Origin: an uncultured Clostridia bacterium
Lineage (GTDB): Bacteria; Bacillota; Clostridia; RGIG6154
NCBI GenBank assembly: GCA_934457515.1
Contig: CAKSHV010000034.1
Location: 1-9,230 of the forward strand
Direction of reading: 5' to 3'
DNA: 9,230 nt
Part shown: in pieces, positions 1 to 5,950 of the stretch
Position numbering within the stretch: position 1 is the stretch's first letter
Layout: every line of letters begins with the position of its first letter
Translations under genes and position numbers: made by a program
The notes under the pieces: generated by a model
Seen by the model: the letters and a program-made list of their open reading frames with translations, nothing else
Database searches by the model: none
What the model was told of the DNA's origin: nothing

Positions 1-489
1 GCCCTGCACCATCTTCAAAATGTCTTCGGCAGTCACGTTCGGGTCAAGGGATTTTCCGCTGAAAACTTCTTTTGCCGCCGCAACATCTTTTGCCAAGTTT
101 TCTTTGTCCGCATTTGCCTCTGCAGCTGCGCCGCTTAATTTCGGAATTTTAAAATCGTACATTTCATGGCGTGTGTACGGTCCGCAAGTGAAACAGATGT
201 TCGCAAAAATCGAACCGTCTTTTTCGCTTGTCGCGTTCCAAATCCGATAGTCGGTTTCTTTGGAAAAAGAAAGCTCAACCGTGCTGCCTTCGGGCAGAAT
301 CAGCTTAATGTCACGCAAAAAAGAATCGGCTGTCATGTCGTTTACCGGCATAACTTTGCTCTTATTTTGGGTGATTGCCTTTTTCGCCGCTTCGATTTCC
401 AGGTCTTCATTCTGTGCAAGCACGCCGCACGGAACAACGGTGAACAAAATACAAATTGCTGCAAGTACTGCTAAAACTTTTTTAAACAT
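1..489 (-). CDS. Exported protein of unknown function, 3' part cut by window edge
   Basis: The ATG at 489 opens a frame that stays open for 163 codons to the left window edge, so the gene continues outside. An AGGAG ribosome binding site at 498-502 lies 8 nt upstream of the ATG, which fixes the start. The N-terminus MFKKVLAVLAAICILF is a classic signal peptide (basic start, hydrophobic core), with likely cleavage after VLA at about residue 25. The nearby Cys is not in a convincing lipobox. The mature part has no domain I can name. Its last 35 or so visible residues (KDVAAAKEVFSGKSLD...AEDILKMVQG) form an Ala/Lys-rich helical stretch. From general memory this resembles a repeat seen in Clostridia surface proteins, but I cannot confirm that here. 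The gene starts 15 nt after the stop of the large SLH protein, so the two are almost certainly co-transcribed. An extracellular or cell-wall role is inferred from the signal peptide and neighbour only. Confidence 0.8.
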   Translation of the reverse strand, partial: MFKKVLAVLAAICILFTVVPCGVLAQNEDLEIEAAKKAITQNKSKVMPVNDMTADSFLRDIKLILPEGSTVELSFSKETDYRIWNATSEKDGSIFANICFTCGPYTRHEMYDFKIPKLSGAAAEANADKENLAKDVAAAKEVFSGKSLDPNVTAEDILKMVQG

Positions 490-504
490 ATTTTTATCTC
501 CTTT

Positions 505-3500
505 TTATTGAATTGCTCTGTTTAAGAATGTTACAATCTGGCCTCTGGTGCAGGTGTCATCGGGCGAGAATGTTGTGTCGGATGTGCCGCTGGTAACGCT
601 GTTTGCAACCGCCCACGCAACCGCCTTGGCATAGTCTGCATTTACGGATACATCGATAAATGCGGTCGAACTGCTTGCTTTCGGCGAACCCGCATTTTTC
701 CAGAGATAGGTTACGGTAGAGGCACGGGTGCAAGGGGTGCTGCCCTCAAATGTTTTGCCCGATACCATGCCCTTTTCGTGCGCCCAAAGCGCCGCATCGT
801 AGAAATAATCGTCGCTCTTTACGTCGCTGAACGGATTGTCGCCCGTCTGTTTCGGGCTGCCCACCGCGCGCCACAGGAATGTTAAAATCTGCGCGCGGGT
901 GCAGGTATCGTTCGGCGAAAAAGTGGTTGCGGTCGTGCCCGCCGTGATATTCTTTTCCACTGCCCACGAAACGGCTGCCGCAAACCAGTCGGAGGGTTTT
1001 ACGTCTGTAAATGTGCCAACCGCTTGCTGTGCCTCGCCAACCGTTAACGTAACCGGTTTTCTGTTGAGATTTATGGTGTACCGGTTGCCCTCTTTCCGCA
1101 TAACGCCTACATCAAGCGGAACATAAGATTCCACGCCGTTTTTATCGGTGCAAATTAAATATTCCTGCTGCATAGCCGCTTCGCTTGCAAAATTCATGGT
1201 TCCCGCACTGGTCGTTACAGATGTAAAATCTGCAGAGCTTGCAAACATCTGCACCCAATATGCCGGCGAACTGTACAAAAAGCCGACGCCCATATAGCCG
1301 AAATCGGGAGTTAAGATGTTTGCGCGGTGACCGGGCGAATTCATCCACTCGCTTACAACCTGCGTTGGGTTTCTTTGTCCTGCCGCAATATTTTCTCCCG
1401 CATTGGTATATTTAAACGTACTCGGAAATGCGGTAAACGGTCCCTCGCCGTTGGGACGGGTGTGTTCAAACTGAGTAACCAGTTCGTTTTCACGAATGTT
1501 GCACGACGCCTGCAGCACGCCCGGCATGGCAAGAACGCTGAGTCCCTGATTAAACCGTTCGCGGTTTGTTCGAAGCAGTACTTCCCATTCCGCCTTATTT
1601 ACCGAAATTTTATCGTCCGGCATTTTAGATGCGGTTACCTCGGTGGTTGCGCCTGTTGTTGCGCCGGCCGTCCCTTTGTCGGTGGATACGCCTGCGATTT
1701 TTGCTTTTGCAACCATTTCATCTATCGCACTTTGGGTATAAGCGCCCGTTTTTACCGCAACATCATCTTTTCCCCTCACCAAAACCAACAAAGGCGTGGT
1801 TGCAGTGGTTCCTGCAATATAGTCCCAGAAGAACTGAATGGAAGAGGTATCGTCAATACAGCCGTAAATCGGCACCTGTTCGCGCTCGATAGCTGTTTTT
1901 ATATGCGGCTTTGCCATTTTGCAATAGTTACAGCCCGTTCTGCAAATCAGCAGCAAAAACGTCTTACCCTCGCGGTAAAGCTGGTCTACTTTCGAAGGTG
2001 TAATCTGTGTGTAGTAATCCGATTCGATATAAGGTGTTGTAATTTTTGTTTCGGGATATTTGGTTTCGCCCAGGTTGAACAGGGTGGAAAGCGTTCCGCC
2101 GCTGACAAAATCCACATAGTCAACCGTTGCGGTTTTCTTGGTGGTCGGCTGTGTGATCCGGATGGCATTGGAGCACTCCCAGCCGCCAAGCTTTGCCACA
2201 ATATTTGCCGCCGAAACTTTCGGGTATATCTGCGTCATCCACATGGAACCGTCAGTTCTTTCCAAAAGCACGGTGCTGCCGTTCACATTATCCATTCCGT
2301 ATGAACTTCTTGCAACGTTCGGCAGCAGATACAAAGAGGTAACGGGGTTGGTTGTTGTGTTCAGTGCTTTAAAAATCTCACTGCCATCGTTTAAATAGTG
2401 GAACGTGGTCGGCTTCATTTTAAATCTTCTTTCGGAAGATCCGTCGTCCGCGTCATTGTCGAACGCATAGGTATACCCATCGGTTGCCTTAAAACCGCCC
2501 GGAACATCCGAAAGATAATCCACGCCAAGCTCGCCGACTTTCGGACGGTTCATCGTACAGTGGTTAGCAACCAAACCGTATGAACCCGCGTTATCCTCCG
2601 GCAGCAGACCGACAAAGTTTGCATTGTCGAATCCGCGGCTGCCCTTATAAATGCAGAAAATATGCTTAATCAGGCTTAAATTGCCCATTTCGAACTTATT
2701 TTGCAGACCGAATGCCCACATTTTGCCGTCGCCGTTCTGCACAAAACCGGTTATGGCTTCTTCCGCCGTTGAATTTTCCGCCGTGAAATATTCGTTGGGG
2801 AAAACGCGGACAGCGTTGTCCGTCAGCTTTTCAAGCGAAAGTTTATATTCATTATACTGAATAAATTCGCCTCTTGACCATGCCGCTTCGTCCATGCCCT
2901 TGCCGATAACTTCTTCTTTCCAGCGGTAGAAATTATTGTCTGCGTCGCAAACGCCGCCGGCAACAACTTCTTTTGCGTTGTCCATCACCTTTTGCAGACC
3001 TTTTTTATAGGAAGCCTCGTCACCGAGGTATGTATAGCCGAGATAGCAGCTGCCGTCGTTTTTCAAAACGCCGATAACGGTGGCATAGCGGTGTTCGGCA
3101 AAAGATTTGCAGTCGGTTGCAATCGTTTTTCCGCTTACGATTTCTTTCACTTCGCCGCTGTTGGTCATATAGTGCGCCTTGCCCGCCTGCTTAACGCCGG
3201 TTGCCAGCACTTCTTTTTCATATTGGGTGGTAACGCCGTAAAGGGTGCCGTCCGCCGTCAAAATGCTGCGCCGTGTGTAGCCGGGCGACAAAACTAAGCC
3301 GTATTCCGAGTAATCCACCACATTTTCAATCTTGTTTTTCACCTCGGGGTCAATCTTGCCTTCGGTGTGCCCCACCTGATAATAGGTGTTATTAGGTGAG
3401 ATAAACTCGTTAATGCTTAAAATGTTGTTGGTCATATACTGCTTGCCCGAAACCTCGGGATACTGTATAAATTCATAGGTCGATGCGGGCGCCTCTGTTC

Positions 3501-4182
3501 CTTTCGAGCCGATTAAGCCCTCCGCAGCGCTTTTGTCCGAAAGCCAGGTGTATGCGGGCGTGAAATGCATAATCTGGGTTGACGTCTTTTTGTCATCCGT
3601 TCCTTTAAAAATATTGTCCTGGGCGGAGAAAAAGATGGAACAATAATGATTGTCCCGCACCGAACAGGTTAAAAACTCGCCCTCCGGACCTACAGCCATT
3701 ACAGCGGTTGCGGGGCTTATGTTTTGAACAAACTTTTTGTTTGCGTCATAAAGGTCTACCGAAACGATAATCGCGTCTTTATGAATCCACGGATGGAAGT
3801 TTTCGTAGCGATTGGCGGAAGAATCCCCCATGGCAAGCAGATAGTCATTCTCGGCAAGCGAAAAAGCTTTCATCATTTTGTCTTTATCGAGCGACCCAAA
3901 CGTTCCCTCATAGTTAATCTTCAAAAAGTCTCCTTGCAGGTCTTTCCGTTTCAGCGGCGGGTCAAACGTCATGTTTCCGTTTTCATCCTTAAACTGCGTG
4001 CCGACAAAAAAGTTGCACGACGACCCAACCTCAACGGTAAAGGGGTTAATTTGCGCGGAATACGTCTGATTAATCGGAATATAGCGTTCAAACAAAGTTT
4101 CATCCGCCGCCAAAGTGCCGACAGGCTGTATACTCAGTGCCATAAGCAAAACCAGAACCAGCGACAATATTCGTCTTTTCAT
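505..4182 (-). CDS. Large secreted SLH-anchored protein with thioredoxin-like and CAP domains
   Basis: Encodes 1225 residues if started at the ATG at 4182 (numbering used here). An in-frame TTG at 4194 would add four residues, but the AAGGA ribosome binding site directly abuts it, whereas it lies about 12 nt from the ATG. The ATG also gives a clean MKRR signal-peptide start. Signal peptide: about 1-25 (cleavage near GTLA). Residues about 30-290: no recognised domain. Residues about 300-650: scattered xDGxxW/Y motifs (ADGTLYGV 310-317, NDGSCYLG 375-382, NGDGKMWAFG 483-492, TDGSMW 643-648), reminiscent of degenerate RCC1/beta-propeller blades. Residues about 728-828: thioredoxin-like fold with CNYC at 751-754 and a probable cis-proline in TTP at 797. 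A Thr/Ala/Gly linker spans about 831-853. Residues about 862-984: CAP/SCP domain with HTRPNG (His907), GENIAAG (Glu930) and SPGHRANIL (His952). Three SLH domains lie at about 1056-1099, 1117-1161 and 1174-1218, each with a CTR motif, and should bind secondary cell-wall polymer. Domain calls are sequence-based. A redox or surface-remodelling role is inference. Confidence 0.93.
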   Translation of the reverse strand: MKRRILSLVLVLLMALSIQPVGTLAADETLFERYIPINQTYSAQINPFTVEVGSSCNFFVGTQFKDENGNMTFDPPLKRKDLQGDFLKINYEGTFGSLDKDKMMKAFSLAENDYLLAMGDSSANRYENFHPWIHKDAIIVSVDLYDANKKFVQNISPATAVMAVGPEGEFLTCSVRDNHYCSIFFSAQDNIFKGTDDKKTSTQIMHFTPAYTWLSDKSAAEGLIGSKGTEAPASTYEFIQYPEVSGKQYMTNNILSINEFISPNNTYYQVGHTEGKIDPEVKNKIENVVDYSEYGLVLSPGYTRRSILTADGTLYGVTTQYEKEVLATGVKQAGKAHYMTNSGEVKEIVSGKTIATDCKSFAEHRYATVIGVLKNDGSCYLGYTYLGDEASYKKGLQKVMDNAKEVVAGGVCDADNNFYRWKEEVIGKGMDEAAWSRGEFIQYNEYKLSLEKLTDNAVRVFPNEYFTAENSTAEEAITGFVQNGDGKMWAFGLQNKFEMGNLSLIKHIFCIYKGSRGFDNANFVGLLPEDNAGSYGLVANHCTMNRPKVGELGVDYLSDVPGGFKATDGYTYAFDNDADDGSSERRFKMKPTTFHYLNDGSEIFKALNTTTNPVTSLYLLPNVARSSYGMDNVNGSTVLLERTDGSMWMTQIYPKVSAANIVAKLGGWECSNAIRITQPTTKKTATVDYVDFVSGGTLSTLFNLGETKYPETKITTPYIESDYYTQITPSKVDQLYREGKTFLLLICRTGCNYCKMAKPHIKTAIEREQVPIYGCIDDTSSIQFFWDYIAGTTATTPLLVLVRGKDDVAVKTGAYTQSAIDEMVAKAKIAGVSTDKGTAGATTGATTEVTASKMPDDKISVNKAEWEVLLRTNRERFNQGLSVLAMPGVLQASCNIRENELVTQFEHTRPNGEGPFTAFPSTFKYTNAGENIAAGQRNPTQVVSEWMNSPGHRANILTPDFGYMGVGFLYSSPAYWVQMFASSADFTSVTTSAGTMNFASEAAMQQEYLICTDKNGVESYVPLDVGVMRKEGNRYTINLNRKPVTLTVGEAQQAVGTFTDVKPSDWFAAAVSWAVEKNITAGTTATTFSPNDTCTRAQILTFLWRAVGSPKQTGDNPFSDVKSDDYFYDAALWAHEKGMVSGKTFEGSTPCTRASTVTYLWKNAGSPKASSSTAFIDVSVNADYAKAVAWAVANSVTSGTSDTTFSPDDTCTRGQIVTFLNRAIQ

Positions 4183-4313
4183 TTCAAACTTCAATCCTTT
4201 CTTTATATTTGTCTAAACTTAAACTTTTCACATGATAGGCTGCATTTCTCCTCTTTTTGCAGCCCATTTTTCTTAAGCGGGTTTATACCCGTTAAAAAAT
4301 GGTATTCCATACC
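4183..4313 (-). promoter_or_regulatory. Structured 5' leader of the SLH protein gene
   Basis: This is the predicted untranslated leader between the expected transcription start (about 4313, seven bases past the -10) and the ATG at 4182. It holds three inverted repeats: GGTAT/ATACC at 4301-4313, right at the expected 5' end; CGGGT/ACCCG at 4278-4291; and a perfect 7-bp stem GGCTGCA/TGCAGCC at 4238-4264. The 13-nt loop of the last contains AGAGGAG. Just after that purine run an ATG at 4245 opens a five-codon frame (MQPIM, stop at 4228), but its spacing from AGAGGAG is only 2 nt, so translation is doubtful. It does not match a riboswitch class I recognise. Stabilising or translation-tuning roles are inference. 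Confidence 0.4.
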
Positions 4314-4319
4314 GTTTCT

Positions 4320-4350
4320 ATTATACATCGTACATCAATGTACGATGCAA
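4320..4350 (-). promoter_or_regulatory. MerR-like promoter: 19-bp spacer filled by a perfect dyad
   Basis: On the minus strand a perfect -10 box TATAAT (4325-4320) is preceded at 19 bp by TTGCAT (4350-4345), the best -35 candidate. No better -35 exists at 17 or 18 bp. The spacer and the edge of the -35 contain a perfect 10-bp inverted repeat, CATCGTACAT and ATGTACGATG, at 4326-4335 and 4338-4347 with a 2-bp centre. An overlong spacer occupied by an operator dyad is the established layout of MerR-family activated promoters. A repressor overlapping the promoter would also fit. The start site should lie near 4313, driving the SLH protein gene and the exported protein behind it. No MerR-type regulator gene is in the window. 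Confidence 0.65.
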
Positions 4351-4401
4351 CCCTTTTTGGAAGAAAAGTATCATTTTTTCAAATCTTTCTTTTCAGGCAG
4401 T

Positions 4402-4439
4402 AAAAAAGGCTGTAAAAAAGCATAAGTTTTTTACAACCT
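4402..4439 (-). terminator. Intrinsic terminator after the AraC-type pseudogene
   Basis: Read on the minus strand, AGGTTGTAAAAAA and TTTTTTACAGCCT (4427-4439 and 4407-4419) pair over 13 positions with one G-T wobble around a 7-nt loop, followed by a run of six T (4407-4402). It lies 22 nt past the pseudogene stop and upstream of the next promoter, so it insulates the SLH transcription unit. Confidence 0.8.
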
Positions 4440-4460
4440 GAGTGTGTTGAGGCTTGTTTT

Positions 4461-4843
4461 TTACTCCGTTTTTTCTTTAACCGCAATCCGGATTTCGTAC
4501 CTGTAATTCGGGTCGGAAACATCGGCAGAGGAATACACTTCAAACTCAACGTTTTCGGCATATTCATACTGCGTACTCCGCGGGAAAAACTCCGTCACGA
4601 TTCGGTGATAGGTTTCGATAAACGCGTCGGGCATTTTGCCCTTTGCCAGCTCCTCCCCGCAAGGGAAAGCCTGCGCATGCGAATATAATCGCCGAGCGGA
4701 AATCCGCACAAAATGCCAAACACCCTTTGAAAATGAAATGAAGAAGAATATGCCCGCTTTGCCGCTTCTTCAAAATCAATTTCTTCGGTTATGTTTTCCT
4801 CCACATAGTCAATTGCCCGCTGTATGCCTTGTATCCAATTCAT
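4461..4843 (-). pseudogene. Broken AraC-family regulator (helix-turn-helix start + GyrI-like effector end)
   Basis: The 5' frame starts at ATG 4843 with AGGGAG at 4851-4856, 7 nt upstream. It gives MNWIQGIQRAIDYVEENI...SSFHFQRVFGILCGFPLGDYIRMRRLSLAG, the N-terminal part of an AraC-type helix-turn-helix domain. From about 4655 the family-like sequence continues in another frame (EELAKGK, then MPDAFIETYHRIVTEFFP...YRYEIRIAVKEK, stop at 4461), the C-terminal end of a GyrI-like effector-binding domain. Two lesions are visible. One base appears missing from the G run at 4655-4658: a fifth G would restore LAG-EEL. Most of the second helix-turn-helix and of the effector domain is also absent, with the junction around 4632-4650. 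Intact relatives are roughly 280-300 residues, while this locus can encode only about 127 even with the frame restored. DNA-binding activator function is therefore presumed lost. Confidence 0.87.
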
Positions 4844-4868
4844 TTCCTCACTCCCTTTCCGTGATTAC

Positions 4869-4877
4869 AGTATACCA
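4869..4877 (-). promoter_or_regulatory. Extended -10 promoter of the AraC-type pseudogene
   Basis: The minus strand carries TGGTATACT, an extended -10 (TGn + TATACT at 4874-4869), about 26 nt before the pseudogene ATG. No good -35 lies 17 bp upstream, which is usual for extended -10 promoters. The start of transcription would fall near 4862, giving a short leader with the ribosome binding site. The promoter seems to have outlived the gene. Confidence 0.5.
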
Positions 4878-4920
4878 AATTTTATGCTCCGTTTCCCGAC
4901 TTTTTGTGCTGCTTAGTGTT

Positions 4921-4953
4921 ATGAAATCGGACTTGGCATAACGCCAAGTCCGA
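4921..4953 (-). terminator. Hairpin closing the nucleoside ABC operon
   Basis: A perfect 11-bp inverted repeat, TCGGACTTGGC at 4927-4937 and GCCAAGTCCGA at 4943-4953, with a 5-nt loop, sits 13 nt past the stop of the last permease gene. On the minus strand it is followed only by TTTCAT, a short T run, so it may be a weak intrinsic terminator or a 3'-end stabilising stem. Confidence 0.6.
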
Positions 4954-4966
4954 CTGAATCTTAAAA

Positions 4967-5950
4967 TTATCGTTCTTCTCTGAAATAGTTTATGCCGATT
5001 CTTGCGGGTTCGGCGGTTTTCTTCTTGCCCATGGAGGAAAGAATTAAAACGAGCGCCGTGATAAAGAACGGCAGCATTTGATAAAACTCGTTCGGAATGA
5101 CAACCAGCCAGCCCAAAACGTTCGGAAAATCATGCGCCAGGTTGCCTTTCCAAGCCTGCAGGGCATTTAACATGCCGAAGAAATACGAACCGAAAATCGC
5201 GCGGCTCGGGCTCCAGTTTGCAAAAATAACCAGCGCAACCGAAATCCAGCCCATACCGTTAATCCAGTAGTCGTTCCACGCGCCGCCGTTGGTGATAAGG
5301 CCCAAATACAAGCCGCCCAGACCGCAGATGCCGCCGCCGACTGTAATGTGCAGGTATTTATACGCATTCACGCGCACGCCGCACGCGTCTGCCGCACCGG
5401 GGTTTTCGCCGACCGCGCGCATTTTAAGACCCGGCTTTGTTTTCTTAATATAAAACCAAGCAGCCACAGCAATAATTACCGCGATATACACAAAAAGGTT
5501 ATACGAAAACAGCAGCTTTCCCACATACGGAATATCTTTTAAAACCGGGATTCCGATATCTGCCGAAATGTTTTTAAGATGCACTGCATTGTTTAAGCTC
5601 GGGAACATGTTGTTTGCCGCAAGATACTTGCCCGCAAACTGGCAAACGCCGCAGCCGAACGTGGTCAGCGCCAAGCCCGTAACGTTTTGGTTTGCCTGCA
5701 GGGAAACGGTTAAAAATGCGAAAATCAAACCGCCCGCGGCACCCGCCAAAAATGCCATAATCAAACCGATTAAAAAGCTGTTGGTTTTGCACGCAAAGTA
5801 GTAACCGCAAATGGCGCCCATGCCCATCATGCCCTCAACGCCAAGGTTTAAGCTGCCCGACTTTTCGGTTATAATTTCGCCCGTTGTGCCCAAAAGCAGC
5901 GGTGTACCCGCGCGGATTGCATTATAAATAAAGTTAATCACGGTCATCAT
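4967..5950 (-). CDS. BMP-family nucleoside-type ABC transporter permease (NupQ-like)
   Basis: A 327-residue integral membrane protein, the usual length for the second permease of BMP-dependent nucleoside importers (NupQ of Bacillus subtilis, NupC of Lactococcus). Family marks: GTTGEIITEKSGSLNLGVEG near residues 21-40 and the cytoplasmic coupling loop GENPGAADACGV at 181-192, which contacts the ATPase. Hydrophobic segments occur at about 43-80, 92-108, 152-168, 202-220, 234-246, 252-265 and 289-306. It should form half of the membrane channel, paired with the permease half of the upstream fusion protein. The start is the ATG at 5950, which overlaps the upstream stop as ATGA (5947-5950). A strong GGAGGTGA at 5957-5964 lies 6 nt upstream. 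A second ATG follows directly at 5947, so either Met could serve. The overlap implies translational coupling and matched stoichiometry. Nucleoside as substrate is inferred from the family. Confidence 0.92.
   Translation of the reverse strand: MMTVINFIYNAIRAGTPLLLGTTGEIITEKSGSLNLGVEGMMGMGAICGYYFACKTNSFLIGLIMAFLAGAAGGLIFAFLTVSLQANQNVTGLALTTFGCGVCQFAGKYLAANNMFPSLNNAVHLKNISADIGIPVLKDIPYVGKLLFSYNLFVYIAVIIAVAAWFYIKKTKPGLKMRAVGENPGAADACGVRVNAYKYLHITVGGGICGLGGLYLGLITNGGAWNDYWINGMGWISVALVIFANWSPSRAIFGSYFFGMLNALQAWKGNLAHDFPNVLGWLVVIPNEFYQMLPFFITALVLILSSMGKKKTAEPARIGINYFREER

Noticed and set aside
1327..2304. 325-codon open frame on the plus strand
   Set aside because: It lies entirely antisense to the well-supported SLH/CAP gene, has no ribosome binding site or recognisable domain, and its Cys/Arg/Phe-rich product is typical of a mirror frame.
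4192..4194. TTG as start codon of the large SLH protein
   Set aside because: The purine-rich ribosome binding site directly touches the TTG; the ATG at 4182 has usable spacing and yields a canonical MKRR signal peptide start.
3724..4425. 233-codon open frame on the plus strand crossing the SLH gene promoter
   Set aside because: Antisense to the signal-peptide region and leader; no ribosome binding site, low-complexity product, and it runs through the minus-strand promoter and terminator.
4379..4567. 62-codon minus-strand frame after the AraC-type region
   Set aside because: It runs out of frame through the 3' end of the pseudogene and across the intrinsic terminator; no start signals.
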